DNA of 64,000 nucleotides, taken from assembly GCA_910586725.1 (NCBI GenBank), contig CAJUJL010000008.1:13868-77867 (forward strand), in the 5' to 3' direction. This DNA is from an uncultured Lachnospiraceae bacterium (GTDB lineage Bacteria > Bacillota > Clostridia > Lachnospirales > Lachnospiraceae). Position numbers and translations under genes: made by a program. Below are positions 43,001 to 50,946 of this stretch, piece by piece; position 1 is the first letter of the stretch, and the number at the start of each line of letters is the position of its first letter. The notes beneath the pieces were generated by a model. It had not been told where the DNA came from, did not search any database, and worked only from the letters and a program-made list of their open reading frames with translations.

Positions 43001-43550
43001 GGAGGATATTGATCGGGCGCTGAATGCTTTGAAAGACGCCATTTCGAAATTGGCGCCGGCAGTGAGTGATCCGGGAAAACCAAACGATCCGGTCGTGGAA
43101 GATCCAATCAAAGAAAGCGGGATTTATGAGAATGAAAACTATAAATATAAGATCACAAGCCTTGAAAAACAAACGGTTGAGGTTGTGGGCACGACGAATT
43201 CAAAACTCAAAAAAATCGTGATCGGAAAGAGCGTAACGCTTGGCGCGAAAAGCTTCCAAATAACGTCCATCAAAGCTTCTGCATTTAAAAACAATAAGAA
43301 AATAACAGAGGTTAAGATTGGAACCAATGTAACGAGTATTGGCAACAGCGCTTTTGAAAAATGTATCAAGCTGAAAAAAGTTACGATTAACAGCAAAAAG
43401 TTGACGCAAATCGGAAAGAAAGCATTTGCCGGCTGCAAGAAATTGCGATCTGTAGTAGTTAAGAGCAAAAAAGTGAAGAAAATCGGCAAGGGAGCTTTCA
43501 AAGGAATTCACAAAAAAGCAGTTGTGAAGATCCCCAAAAGCAAAAAATAA
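40002..43550 (+). CDS. Secreted GH123/DUF4091-like hydrolase with Ig-like and BspA-type repeats
   Basis: An 1182-residue exported protein. Signal peptide 1 to about 35 (RVLCILLMLILSFSAIPF); a beta-rich N-terminal domain; a BIG2-like Ig domain (about 195 to 275); a linker domain; then a TIM-barrel-like region of GH123/DUF4091 type with the adjacent acid pair in YIGFDERSN (Asp618-Glu619), which in GH123 N-acetylgalactosaminidases carries out substrate-assisted catalysis. Then a second BIG2 domain (about 870 to 950), a FIVAR-like helical unit, and C-terminal BspA-type LRR repeats with a basic tail. Likely acts on host or diet glycans; substrate inferred. Confidence 0.8.
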   Translation: MGCGKRTIKRVLCILLMLILSFSAIPFPEHEVNAAATREYTIKSVTTAGESDKFTYYPSSGWGQGKQIDEYFTSKSVQTQVEEGTEASDIYYTVNFSGTGIALYGYKDPGHGATVKVFIDGEEKTDFDSYAQSRSASDVLLWSIVGLDNGEHTLKAQATGSKNASATNSHIEVTKAVVTVPIEQVPATKFAFTDETCTIRVDESRDLEYVLEPENAYAPEDLQFVSDDASVASVDTSGRITGKKVGATRITASSESAGLSDSIEVTVLEKLGDIDATYVDSGDQYQQKAYAGLLAGSRKFSERVWAWKNDKAVAEIAVMSKQKALEDVSVSISNLKGYGAVLPASSVKLSFVREVKAYTGHAGWYAQNKAGTMPSGPREYYPEVIYSDDPVSMDSERLQLVWVEASVPKDALAGIYKGTITISAGNTDETIELDYTLEVLDAVQPDPQDYDFDVEYWSHPYNVAYYYEVEPFSEEHLELLKQHMELYKDLGGHAITASIVEEAWGGQTYGGGNDIHYPSMIKWIKNADGTWEFDYTDFDKWVELNLEIGIADKIICYSMMPWDGIVKYTDRGTDTVKSMTANPANATQYAQVWQPFLEDFVAHLDEKGWFDRTYIGFDERSNMGTSFDLIDSVKNKDGKALKKSAAFNDFSDNLGVFNRLDYASVGLQQIRQNLAGFKQQIATRRENNQKLTMYTATEHVPNSFTKSNPVESYWTIMYAGSLNTTGFLRWAYDAWVADPLEESTHSSFPAGDCFLVYPSEQEDEVKESKFSLRLAKLDEGVRDINKLYLMREKSDEMAAGVTEILSHVKGDRINDYEYSTMAKTDNWGREAKWLTENGKNLMLSDMKTVKEEIYNLTKDYIAQEYPDRIQEIELPKPDKTEFEPGEVVQFPVVVQPASAAGSVRWSSSDEAVASVDKNGRITMKKEGKATITVCSPENANIIEQSVEIIVKTPEAKKPLLQQIQAASGLKQGDYTAESWAALQKALEEAENVRKNPQSQQEDIDRALNALKDAISKLAPAVSDPGKPNDPVVEDPIKESGIYENENYKYKITSLEKQTVEVVGTTNSKLKKIVIGKSVTLGAKSFQITSIKASAFKNNKKITEVKIGTNVTSIGNSAFEKCIKLKKVTINSKKLTQIGKKAFAGCKKLRSVVVKSKKVKKIGKGAFKGIHKKAVVKIPKSKK

Positions 43551-43593
43551 AAGGCTTGCGCCAGACATCTAAATATATTCATAGAAGCAAAGC

Positions 43594-43633
43594 AAAAAGA
43601 AGTTTTGGAGCAAAAACTCCGAAACTTCTTTTT
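43594..43633. terminator. Bidirectional terminator between GH123-like gene and epimerase
   Basis: Perfect 17-base arms: AAAAAGAAGTTTTGGAG (43594-43610) and CTCCGAAACTTCTTTTT (43617-43633; one G opposite G-less pair tolerated), A-run on one side, T-run on the other. Confidence 0.85.
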
Positions 43634-43661
43634 ATACAAAGAGGCGATCCGACCCCCTGGG

Positions 43662-44468
43662 CTATTCGCATGGAGTGACAGAAAATTTGTAGTCCTTTTG
43701 GCTTCCCGCCGGCAGATGCTGCACATATTTTTTCTCCAGCATATTTGTATTTGGCACCTGGTCCAGCGTTCCGGCGCACCATGGCTCAATACAAAGGAAA
43801 GGCGCTTCTTTTCCGATTGGCGTCCAGAAGGCTACCGATAAATAATCCGGGAAATCAAAACGGATTCCCTTTCTGGTATTTTTGTGAATCAGTTTTACTG
43901 TGCGCTGATTTAAATTTTCAAAAAGAATTGCATCATTGTCAAACATAGGGTAATTCAAGGAAACGTCTGCGACGTTTTCGTCTTCAAAATGGAGTATATA
44001 ATCGGTAAATGACGCCCCTTCCTCCATTGGGCAGAAAAAGCCGGGATGTCCGCCGATTAAAAACGGCATGGCATCCGTTCCCTGGTTGGAAACGCCATAA
44101 ATCACCTCTAAAGAGGGGCCGGTCAGCCGGAACGTAACGCTGAAAACAAAATCATAAGGATACACGGATAACGTTGCGTCAGTTGCTTTTGTAGTAAGTT
44201 TCACAAAATCTTTTCCCTGTTCCGCGATTTCAAATTCCGCGTCTTTGACAAAACCGTGGCGTGGGAGCGCATATGAGTTTCCATGAATGGTAACTGTTTC
44301 CGGAACAGGGCCTACATAGGGGAATAAGACGGGGGAGCATTTTGCCCAGTAGGCAGGGTCTTTCTGCCACATATATTCTTTGCCCAAAGATGTTTGAAAA
44401 GATAATAGTTCAGCTCCATGGGTCTGGCAGACGGCCGACGCAAAATCATTTTGAATAGAAATAGTCAT
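43662..44468 (-). CDS. Aldose 1-epimerase family protein
   Basis: A 268-residue cytoplasmic mutarotase-like protein. Motifs include GAELLSFQTSLGKEYMWQ, LFPYVGPVPE, the His of ALPRHGFVKD, the second His in LIGGHPGFFCPM, and a C-terminal Glu in FLCIEPWCAG, matching the catalytic His-His-Glu set of this family. Many members act on hexose-6-phosphates or unknown sugars. It follows the GH123-like gene tail to tail and may serve sugar use. Start follows AGGAGGGATTTC. Confidence 0.9.
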   Translation of the reverse strand: MTISIQNDFASAVCQTHGAELLSFQTSLGKEYMWQKDPAYWAKCSPVLFPYVGPVPETVTIHGNSYALPRHGFVKDAEFEIAEQGKDFVKLTTKATDATLSVYPYDFVFSVTFRLTGPSLEVIYGVSNQGTDAMPFLIGGHPGFFCPMEEGASFTDYILHFEDENVADVSLNYPMFDNDAILFENLNQRTVKLIHKNTRKGIRFDFPDYLSVAFWTPIGKEAPFLCIEPWCAGTLDQVPNTNMLEKKYVQHLPAGSQKDYKFSVTPCE

Positions 44469-44609
44469 TGAAATCCCTCCTGAAATAATATTTTTATACC
44501 GCTATTATAACAGGATCAAAGGAGAAACGCCATACCGGCAGAAATGATAAATCTTGACAGCACAAAAAGAAAATGTTAGTTTTAAAAGAAAAATCAGGAG
44601 AAATCAGAA

Positions 44610-45983
44610 ATGAGTGAAAAAACAATACCTTATAAAATTTATCTGGATGAACACGAAATGCCAAAACAATGGTATAACGTGCGCGCAGATATGAAACATA
44701 AACCGGCGCCTCTTTTAAATCCGGCGACTTTAAAGCCAATGACACAGGAAGAGCTTTCTGCCGTATTTTGCACGGAATTAGCCAAACAGGAACTGGATGA
44801 TACGACGCCTTATATTGACATACCGGAAGAAATTGCAGGATTTTATAAAATGTATCGTCCGTCTCCTCTAATCCGGGCGTACTGCCTTGAAGAAAAATTA
44901 AAGACGCCCGCCCATATTTATTATAAATTTGAAGGAAACAACACCAGCGGCAGCCATAAATTAAATTCTGCGATCGCGCAGGCTTATTATGCGAAAAAGC
45001 AGGGCTTAAAAGGCGTAACCACAGAAACCGGAGCCGGTCAGTGGGGAACGGCGCTTTCTATGGCATGTTCCTATTTTGAATTGGATTGCAGGGTATACAT
45101 GGTAAAAGTATCTTATGATCAGAAACCGTTTCGCCGCGAAGTTATGCGGACGTATGGAGCAAGCGTAACGCCGTCTCCTTCAGAAACAACCCAGGTGGGC
45201 AGAAGGATTTTAGCCGAACATCCTGGGACAAGCGGAAGCCTTGGCTGCGCAATTTCAGAAGCTGTAGAAGCTGCGTCAGGAACGGAAGGATACCGTTATG
45301 TATTGGGGAGCGTTTTAAACCAGGTGCTTCTTCATCAGTCTGTTATTGGACTGGAAACCAAGGCTGCGCTTTTGAAATATGGCATTGAGCCGGATATTAT
45401 TATTGGATGCGCCGGAGGCGGATCGAATCTGGGCGGCTTGATTTCTCCGTTTATGGGAGAAAAACTGCGCGGAGAGAAAGATTATCATTTTATTGCGGTA
45501 GAGCCCGCTTCCTGCCCAAGCTTTACCAGAGGTAAATTTGCATACGACTTCTGCGACACCGGAAAAGTATGCCCGCTTGCCAAAATGTATACATTGGGAA
45601 GCAGCTTCATTCCTTCTGCAAATCACGCCGGAGGCCTTCGCTATCATGGAATGAGCACGGCGCTATCCCAGCTGTATGCCGACGGGCTGATGGAAGCGCG
45701 GTCCGTGGAGCAGACCGGCGTATTTAAAGCTGCGGAACAATTTGCAAGAGTGGAGGGAATCCTTCCGGCTCCGGAAAGCGCCCACGCAATTTGTGCGGCG
45801 ATGGAAGAAGCGCAGAAATGCACTCAAACAGGAGAAGAGAAAACAATTGTATTCGGACTGACGGGAACGGGATATTTCGATATGGTTGCATATGAAAAAT
45901 TCCACAATGGGGATATGGAGGATTATATACCGACTGATGAGGATTTAGAGCCAGGTTTTTCGTCCCTGCCACAGGTAGAGTAA
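44610..45983 (+). CDS. TrpB2-type tryptophan synthase beta chain
   Basis: A 457-residue PLP enzyme of the TrpB2 branch, making tryptophan from indole and serine. It has RPSPLIRAYCLEE, the PLP lysine in NTSGSHKLNSA, ETGAGQWGTALSMA, the phosphate loop CAGGGSNLGGLISP, and the long C-terminal form typical for TrpB2. No trpA or other trp gene is nearby, so it may salvage indole, be a stand-alone synthase, or act on another substrate. A TTGACA lies about 60 bases upstream with a weak -10. Confidence 0.92.
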   Translation: MSEKTIPYKIYLDEHEMPKQWYNVRADMKHKPAPLLNPATLKPMTQEELSAVFCTELAKQELDDTTPYIDIPEEIAGFYKMYRPSPLIRAYCLEEKLKTPAHIYYKFEGNNTSGSHKLNSAIAQAYYAKKQGLKGVTTETGAGQWGTALSMACSYFELDCRVYMVKVSYDQKPFRREVMRTYGASVTPSPSETTQVGRRILAEHPGTSGSLGCAISEAVEAASGTEGYRYVLGSVLNQVLLHQSVIGLETKAALLKYGIEPDIIIGCAGGGSNLGGLISPFMGEKLRGEKDYHFIAVEPASCPSFTRGKFAYDFCDTGKVCPLAKMYTLGSSFIPSANHAGGLRYHGMSTALSQLYADGLMEARSVEQTGVFKAAEQFARVEGILPAPESAHAICAAMEEAQKCTQTGEEKTIVFGLTGTGYFDMVAYEKFHNGDMEDYIPTDEDLEPGFSSLPQVE

Positions 45984-46002
45984 TACAAATAACTGAATTC
46001 AG

Positions 46003-46031
46003 GAGCTGTCCCGTTGTTGATGGGACAGCTC
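46003..46031 (+). terminator. Hairpin between trpB2 and the corrinoid-activator-like gene
   Basis: Perfect 10-base arms GAGCTGTCCC (46003-46012) and GGGACAGCTC (46022-46031) with nine bases in the loop. There is no T-run after it, so it may be a weak terminator, a pause site or an RNA stabiliser. Confidence 0.5.
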
Positions 46032-46056
46032 ATTTCGGTCAATGAGGTGAAATGCA

Positions 46057-48198
46057 ATGAAAGATATACGAATTTTAACGGGAAAACGAACCGTTTTCTC
46101 CTCCGATCGCGTAATAGAGATATTAAGGGAAAAACAGATCTATGCGCAAAAAGAAGAAGTTATTAAAATCGTGGAAGAAATGCGTATGCCTATGCAGATG
46201 CGGATGCATACAAAAGCGGCGCTTTCCATAGCCGGGTGGAAGCAGGGATACGTATTGGACGTCATTCTGACTGCCGGAAACGGCATTGAAAGTCTGGCTG
46301 CAAAATATGCCGCCGGAGACGATCGGTTAAGAACTGCTGTGGTTTATGCTATGGCGGAAAGCGGCCTTGAGGATTTTGAACAGCAGGTCCTTTTGCAGGC
46401 ATCTGCGATTTGTCGTGAGGAAGGCTTTGAAATTGCAGCATGTATGCCAAATGAGGCGGCAGACGCTGCTTTATTGGAACGGGAGCTGTATGAAAGGCTG
46501 GACGCCGGACGGACGCTTGGCATTCGAAAAACAGATGAGGCCAAACGAGGCGGCGGCAAACCCATATACCGCAGGTATAAGCTGACGGAAACGGCTTCCG
46601 AAGGACAGGGAGAAGAGCAGAGGGAGCATTCGATAACGCTTTTGGCAGAAGAAGAAACAACACATCAGGCTCATACAATATCTTGTGCAAAAGGCAGCAG
46701 TCTGTTACAGGCGCTGCGGGAACAAAATATTATGCCGCCGTCCTACTGCGGAGGAAGGGGCACATGTGGAAAATGCAGGATAACGGTAAAAGAGGGCAGC
46801 CTTCCGGTTACCCTTGAGGATCAAAAGGCGTTTACCCGAGAGGAGCTTCGAACCGGACACAGACTGGCGTGTAAAGCCGTGCTGCAAAACGATCTTACGA
46901 TTTGTATTGCGTCTGCAAAAGAAGAGTTTGCGGTTCCCCAAAATGATGCGTTGGAAGGGATCCAACCGGGCGCAGACAATTCATACCAAACCGGCGATTA
47001 TGGAATTGCCATAGACATCGGAACAACGACTCTGGCATTTGCGCTTGCAGATCTAAAGACAGGCCAAATACAAAATACGCATACGGCTGTCAATTCGCAG
47101 CGCAAATTTGGCGCCGACGTTATCAGCCGGATTTATGAGGCGGAGCAGGGGCGGCAAAAACAGCTGCAGCAATGCATCCGGGAGGATCTTTGGAACGGAG
47201 TCGAAGCGCTGCTTGAGAAAAACCGCGAAAAAGTGCGGAAGCTGCATCATATCGTAATTGCCGCAAATACCGTAATGCTTCATTTGCTGCGAGGATACTC
47301 CTGTGCTGGATTTTGCCGGCAGCCATTTCGGGCAGTGTCGTTAAAGAAAGAAGAGATCACATTTGCAGAAGCGTTTGGAAAACCGTTTGGGCATTCGTTT
47401 CAGCCAAAAGTAACGCTCTTGCCCGGAATTTCTCCATTTGTTGGCGCGGATATTACGGCAGGCCTTTTTGCATGCGGCATTGCCAAAGAAGAGCAGCCGG
47501 CGCTGTTTTTGGATCTTGGGACAAACGGCGAAATGGCGCTCAAAACAGAAAAACAGCTTTTTGTAACTTCTACGGCTGCGGGTCCTGCCTTTGAAGGAGG
47601 AAACATCAAATGGGGAATGGGAAGCATTCCCGGCGCAATTTCAAAAGTCAGGATTCGAAACGGCGCCGCTGAAATTGAAACCATCCGGCAGACGCCCCCT
47701 AAGGGCATTTGCGGGACGGGAGTAATTGAGGCGGCGGCCGAATTGTGGACGGCAGGAATGATAGATCATACAGGCAGACTGGCCGGGGAATACGCCAAAC
47801 AAGGCTATCCGCTGGCCCAAACAGAGTCTGGCGAATGGATTGTATTTACGCAGCAGGATATGCGGGAAGTCCAGATGGCAAAAGCCGCAATCCGGGCAGG
47901 AATAGAAATCCTTTGTATGCGGTCCGGCGTAACGCACGCGCAGATTGGCCGCGTATGTCTGGCAGGAGGATTTGGTTATTTTTTAAATATAGAGAAAATG
48001 GCATCCGTCGGCATTTTGCCCAGGGAGCTGGCAGAAAAAACGACTGCCGTGGGAAATAGTTCGTTAAGAGGCGCGCTTATGCACTTAATGGAACAAAACT
48101 CTTCCGTTATGCAGAAAATGGCCGAGGAAGCAAAGGAAATATCGCTTGCGGACGATAAAAGTTTTTCGGAATTGTATTTAAACTATATGAGGTTTTAA
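46057..48198 (+). CDS. ASKHA-type ferredoxin protein, corrinoid reductive-activator-like
   Basis: A 713-residue protein of the RACo/RamA-like group (DUF4445), which uses ATP and a 2Fe-2S cluster to reduce Co(II) corrinoid enzymes. The N-terminal 200 residues are a helical domain of unknown role. The [2Fe-2S] site follows: PPSYCGGRGTCGKCRITVKE (Cys at three positions), with the fourth Cys in RLACKAV. The ASKHA core begins at GIAIDIGTTTLAFALADL and includes FLDLGTNGEMALKTEKQL and GGFGYFLNIEKM. No corrinoid methyltransferase is in the window. Confidence 0.88.
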   Translation: MKDIRILTGKRTVFSSDRVIEILREKQIYAQKEEVIKIVEEMRMPMQMRMHTKAALSIAGWKQGYVLDVILTAGNGIESLAAKYAAGDDRLRTAVVYAMAESGLEDFEQQVLLQASAICREEGFEIAACMPNEAADAALLERELYERLDAGRTLGIRKTDEAKRGGGKPIYRRYKLTETASEGQGEEQREHSITLLAEEETTHQAHTISCAKGSSLLQALREQNIMPPSYCGGRGTCGKCRITVKEGSLPVTLEDQKAFTREELRTGHRLACKAVLQNDLTICIASAKEEFAVPQNDALEGIQPGADNSYQTGDYGIAIDIGTTTLAFALADLKTGQIQNTHTAVNSQRKFGADVISRIYEAEQGRQKQLQQCIREDLWNGVEALLEKNREKVRKLHHIVIAANTVMLHLLRGYSCAGFCRQPFRAVSLKKEEITFAEAFGKPFGHSFQPKVTLLPGISPFVGADITAGLFACGIAKEEQPALFLDLGTNGEMALKTEKQLFVTSTAAGPAFEGGNIKWGMGSIPGAISKVRIRNGAAEIETIRQTPPKGICGTGVIEAAAELWTAGMIDHTGRLAGEYAKQGYPLAQTESGEWIVFTQQDMREVQMAKAAIRAGIEILCMRSGVTHAQIGRVCLAGGFGYFLNIEKMASVGILPRELAEKTTAVGNSSLRGALMHLMEQNSSVMQKMAEEAKEISLADDKSFSELYLNYMRF

Positions 48199-48206
48199 AA
48201 AATTAC

Positions 48207-48259
48207 TTGACCTGTCGTAGTAATTGTGTTAAGTTATACTTATAAAATTACTACGACAG
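48207..48259 (+). promoter_or_regulatory. padR promoter region with perfect 14-base inverted repeat
   Basis: CTGTCGTAGTAATT (48212-48225) and AATTACTACGACAG (48246-48259) form a perfect inverted repeat with 20 bases between. TTGACC (48207-48212) fits a -35 box; a -10 (TATACT, 48235-48240, or TAAGTT at 17-base spacing, 48230-48235) lies between the arms. This is the expected position of an operator bound by the PadR protein itself. Confidence 0.75.
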
Positions 48260-48291
48260 ACATAGTACATTTGCGAAGGAGGGAAGTGAAG

Positions 48292-48612
48292 ATGATAAGC
48301 AGTGATGGGATACGCGGTTATAACGATATGATCATACTTTGCCTGATTCTGTCAGAACCTTCCTACGGTTATGAAATATCAAGGGCGATCAAGGTACGCA
48401 GCGAGGGCAAATATGTGATCAAGGAGACGACGCTGTATTCTGCATTTACCAGGCTGGAAAAAAACGGATATATTCAGTCGTTTTATGGAAGCGAGACAAA
48501 TGGAAAGCAGAGAACCTATTACAAAATTACCGAAGCCGGAAAGCAGTACTACCGGGAGAAATGCAGCGAATGGGATATGACAAAGGAAGTCGTAGAAAAG
48601 TTTAAAATATAG
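48292..48612 (+). CDS. PadR family transcriptional regulator
   Basis: A 106-residue winged-helix repressor of the PadR type. It shows the signature segment DMIILCLILSEPSYGYEI, the recognition region TLYSAFTRLEKNGYI, and the wing YYKITEAGKQYY. It lacks the long C-terminal helix of class I PadR, so it is the short class II form. It probably represses its own operon through the repeat upstream and is released by a stress compound. Start ATG 48292 follows GAAGGAGGGAAG. The membrane partner follows nine bases later. Confidence 0.92.
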   Translation: MISSDGIRGYNDMIILCLILSEPSYGYEISRAIKVRSEGKYVIKETTLYSAFTRLEKNGYIQSFYGSETNGKQRTYYKITEAGKQYYREKCSEWDMTKEVVEKFKI

Positions 48613-48621
48613 GAGGATACG

Positions 48622-49629
48622 ATGGAGACAATTATTAGCTATCTTGATAACTTATTTCGAGCCTATCCCGATACGGAAAAAGTCCGTAAAGCAAAAGAAG
48701 AGCTGCTTGGAATTATGGAAGATAAATATTATGAATTAAAAGCAGAAGGAAAATCAGAAAACGAAGCGATCGGCATTGTAATTTCTGAATTTGGAAGCAT
48801 GGATGAGATTGCCTTTGAACTTGGATTCGAAGAAGAGAAGACGGAATCCAAGCAGACATGCGGCGATGACAAGGAAAGCGTAAGGCTCTCATCTGACCAG
48901 GCGAAAGAGTATCTTAGGGCCGAAGAAAAGTTTGGGATCAAAATAGGAATTGGCGTGGCGCTTTGTATTTTGTCGCCGTGCCTAAGCGTAATTATGGATG
49001 TGTTTTGCGTTTTGGGCTTTGTATCGCATGGCATTGCCGATTCTTTTGGCGCGGTCGGGTTGTTCTGTGTGGTAGCGGCAGCGGTTGGTATTTTGATCAC
49101 CAGCGGCATGGCGCACGACAAATACGACAGGTACAAAAGGGGGAGGATTATTTTAGACAGCGGGACAAAAACACTGCTTACAGAAGAGTTTGAGACTTAT
49201 CAGCCCGTATTTGGCAGAATGATCGCATGCGGCGTTATTTTGTGTATTTTAAGCGTTGTACCGGCGATTCTGACAGAAGGTTTTTTTGGCAGTACGTTTT
49301 TCGCGTGGACGGAGAATTTATCAGCGCTTAGCCTGTTTGGCTTTGTAGCCGCCGGAGTTTACCTGTTCATTACGGCCGGGATAAAGCAGGGGGCATATGA
49401 AACGCTGCTTGGAACAGGCGGCCACAGCGTGAAGAAAAAGAAGAAAAAAGATAAGTGGATCAGCATTATTGCTTCGATTTACTGGCCCATCGTTACGGCG
49501 GTATATTTAAGCGTCAGCTTCGTTACGATGGATTGGGGGAGGACATGGATCATTTGGCCGATCACAGGCATTCTCTTCGGTGGGATCAGCGCAGTTATTT
49601 CACAACTTTTAAATCAGGAAGAACGGTGA
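48622..49629 (+). CDS. Permease-prefix-domain membrane protein, PadR partner
   Basis: A 335-residue protein. The first 75 residues form a helical permease prefix domain (IISYLDNLFRAYPDTEKVRK, YELKAEGKSENEAIGIVISE, FGSMDEIAFELG), a type seen ahead of FtsX-like and DUF1700-like membrane proteins and often next to PadR regulators. Six or so membrane segments follow. The function is unknown; PadR-linked membrane proteins often respond to cell-envelope stress. Start ATG follows AGGAGGATACG. Confidence 0.8.
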   Translation: METIISYLDNLFRAYPDTEKVRKAKEELLGIMEDKYYELKAEGKSENEAIGIVISEFGSMDEIAFELGFEEEKTESKQTCGDDKESVRLSSDQAKEYLRAEEKFGIKIGIGVALCILSPCLSVIMDVFCVLGFVSHGIADSFGAVGLFCVVAAAVGILITSGMAHDKYDRYKRGRIILDSGTKTLLTEEFETYQPVFGRMIACGVILCILSVVPAILTEGFFGSTFFAWTENLSALSLFGFVAAGVYLFITAGIKQGAYETLLGTGGHSVKKKKKKDKWISIIASIYWPIVTAVYLSVSFVTMDWGRTWIIWPITGILFGGISAVISQLLNQEER

Positions 49630-49649
49630 TAAAAGCCGTTCTTTTTTTA
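49619..49649 (+). terminator. Terminator of the padR operon
   Basis: AAGAACGG (49619-49626) pairs with CCGTTCTT (49636-49643), followed by a T-run; the stop codon of the membrane protein lies in the loop. Confidence 0.85.
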
Positions 49650-49666
49650 TCTTTTAAAATATAATA

Positions 49667-49709
49667 TTGACAGATGCGTTATATCTGTATATACTGTTTA
49701 TATACAGAT
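49667..49709 (+). promoter_or_regulatory. GntR operon promoter with overlapping operator
   Basis: TTGACA (49667-49672), exactly 17 bases, TATACT (49690-49695). A perfect 11-base inverted repeat, ATCTGTATATA (49683-49693) and TATATACAGAT (49699-49709), covers the -10 box, so a bound repressor would block the promoter. The YtrA-type GntR protein encoded next is the likely ligand. Confidence 0.9.
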
Positions 49710-49723
49710 GAAGGCGGTGAACC

Positions 49724-50098
49724 ATGAACATTATCATAAGAAATTCCAGCGGGCAGCCCATTTATGAACAGATATACGGACAGATCAAGGAATGCGTCTT
49801 AAACGGTTCCTTAGAAGAAGGAGATCTGCTTCCTTCCATCCGGGGGCTGGCAAAAGATCTGCGTATCAGTGTGATTACGACAAAACGGGCTTATGACGAG
49901 TTGGAGCGGGAAGGTTATGTTCATGCCGTGGCTGGAAAGGGCTATTATGTAGCAGGGACTGACCGTGAGCTGATCCGTGAGGAAAATTTAAAGAAAATAG
50001 AAGCTCACATACAGGCAATCCGCCAGTTGGCGGCCAGCTGCGGCATAGGCAGAGAAGAGTTAATTGAGATGTTTTACGCATTGGAGGTTGAGGAATGA
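49724..50098 (+). CDS. GntR family regulator, YtrA subfamily
   Basis: A 124-residue regulator. It has the GntR winged-helix domain (IYEQIYGQIKECVLNG, LPSIRGLAKDLRISVIT, AYDELEREGYVHAV) and only a short tail, which defines the YtrA subfamily. Such regulators repress their own ABC-transporter operon and respond to cell-wall antibiotics. The perfect inverted repeat on the -10 box upstream fits autorepression. The stop overlaps the ATP-binding gene start. Confidence 0.93.
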   Translation: MNIIIRNSSGQPIYEQIYGQIKECVLNGSLEEGDLLPSIRGLAKDLRISVITTKRAYDELEREGYVHAVAGKGYYVAGTDRELIREENLKKIEAHIQAIRQLAASCGIGREELIEMFYALEVEE

Positions 50099-50943
50099 AC
50101 GCAATAGAAATGAGCCATGTTACAAAAACGTACCCGTCATTTACATTAAAGGACGTCAGTCTGACGCTTCCAAGCGGCTGCATTATGGGGCTGATCGGAG
50201 AAAACGGAGCCGGGAAAAGCACAGTTATTAAATTATTGATGAATGCTGCTAAAAGAGACGGGGGAGACATCAAAATTTTAGGAAATGACAATACAAAAAA
50301 AGATTTTGTAAAAACAAAAGAGGAGATTGGGGTTGTTTTAGACGAAGCCTACTTTCCGGAAATGCTGAATGCCAAAAAAGTATGCAATGTGATGAGGCGC
50401 GTATACAGAAATTGGGACGAAGAGACGTTTTACCGCTATATACGACGATTTCAACTGCCGGAAAAGAAAATTTTTAAAGAGTATTCCAGAGGTATGAAGA
50501 TGAAGCTGGCAATCGCAGCCGCTTTGTCGCATCAGGCTAAGCTTTTAATCTTGGATGAAGCGACCAGCGGACTGGATCCGGTTGTAAGAGATGAAATTTT
50601 AGAGATTTTCAATGAGTTTACAAGGGAGGAAAACCATACGGTTTTGCTGTCTTCACACATCATCAGTGATCTGGAAAAAATCTGCGATTACATTGCCTGT
50701 CTGCATCGGGGCCAGCTGTTGTTTTGTGAAGAAAAGGACCGGTTGATAGAAGAATGTGGAATTATACGCATGACAAAAGAAGATGCGAAGAAAATACCAA
50801 AGCAAGTCATTCTTGGGAAAAGAGAAAACAAATACGGAACAGAGCTTTTGGTCAGACGATGCAATGTTTCAAATTCATACGAGATTGAGAAAACCAACAT
50901 GGAAGAAATTATGCTGTTTTTATTACAGAACCGGGAGGTATAG
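50095..50943 (+). CDS. ABC transporter ATP-binding protein
   Basis: A 282-residue ATPase. It carries Walker A GENGAGKST, the Q-loop region, ABC signature-like EYSRGMKMKLAIAAAL, Walker B LLILDEATSGLDP, and the switch His in LLSSHIISDLEKI. The C-terminal 70 residues form a regulatory extension common in export-type subunits. It overlaps the regulator by four bases and is followed after three bases by its permease, so the three genes form one unit probably for antibiotic or peptide export. Confidence 0.94.
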   Translation: MNAIEMSHVTKTYPSFTLKDVSLTLPSGCIMGLIGENGAGKSTVIKLLMNAAKRDGGDIKILGNDNTKKDFVKTKEEIGVVLDEAYFPEMLNAKKVCNVMRRVYRNWDEETFYRYIRRFQLPEKKIFKEYSRGMKMKLAIAAALSHQAKLLILDEATSGLDPVVRDEILEIFNEFTREENHTVLLSSHIISDLEKICDYIACLHRGQLLFCEEKDRLIEECGIIRMTKEDAKKIPKQVILGKRENKYGTELLVRRCNVSNSYEIEKTNMEEIMLFLLQNREV

Positions 50944-50946
50944 CAT

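Noticed and set aside
43990..44160. Possible sugar operon linking the epimerase gene and the GH123-like gene
   Set aside because: The genes converge on a bidirectional terminator, so they cannot share a transcript; only functional linkage remains possible.
44552..44580. TTGACA at 44552 as a full trpB2 promoter
   Set aside because: At 17 bases the -10 reads TAGTTT, too weak to list as a separate feature.
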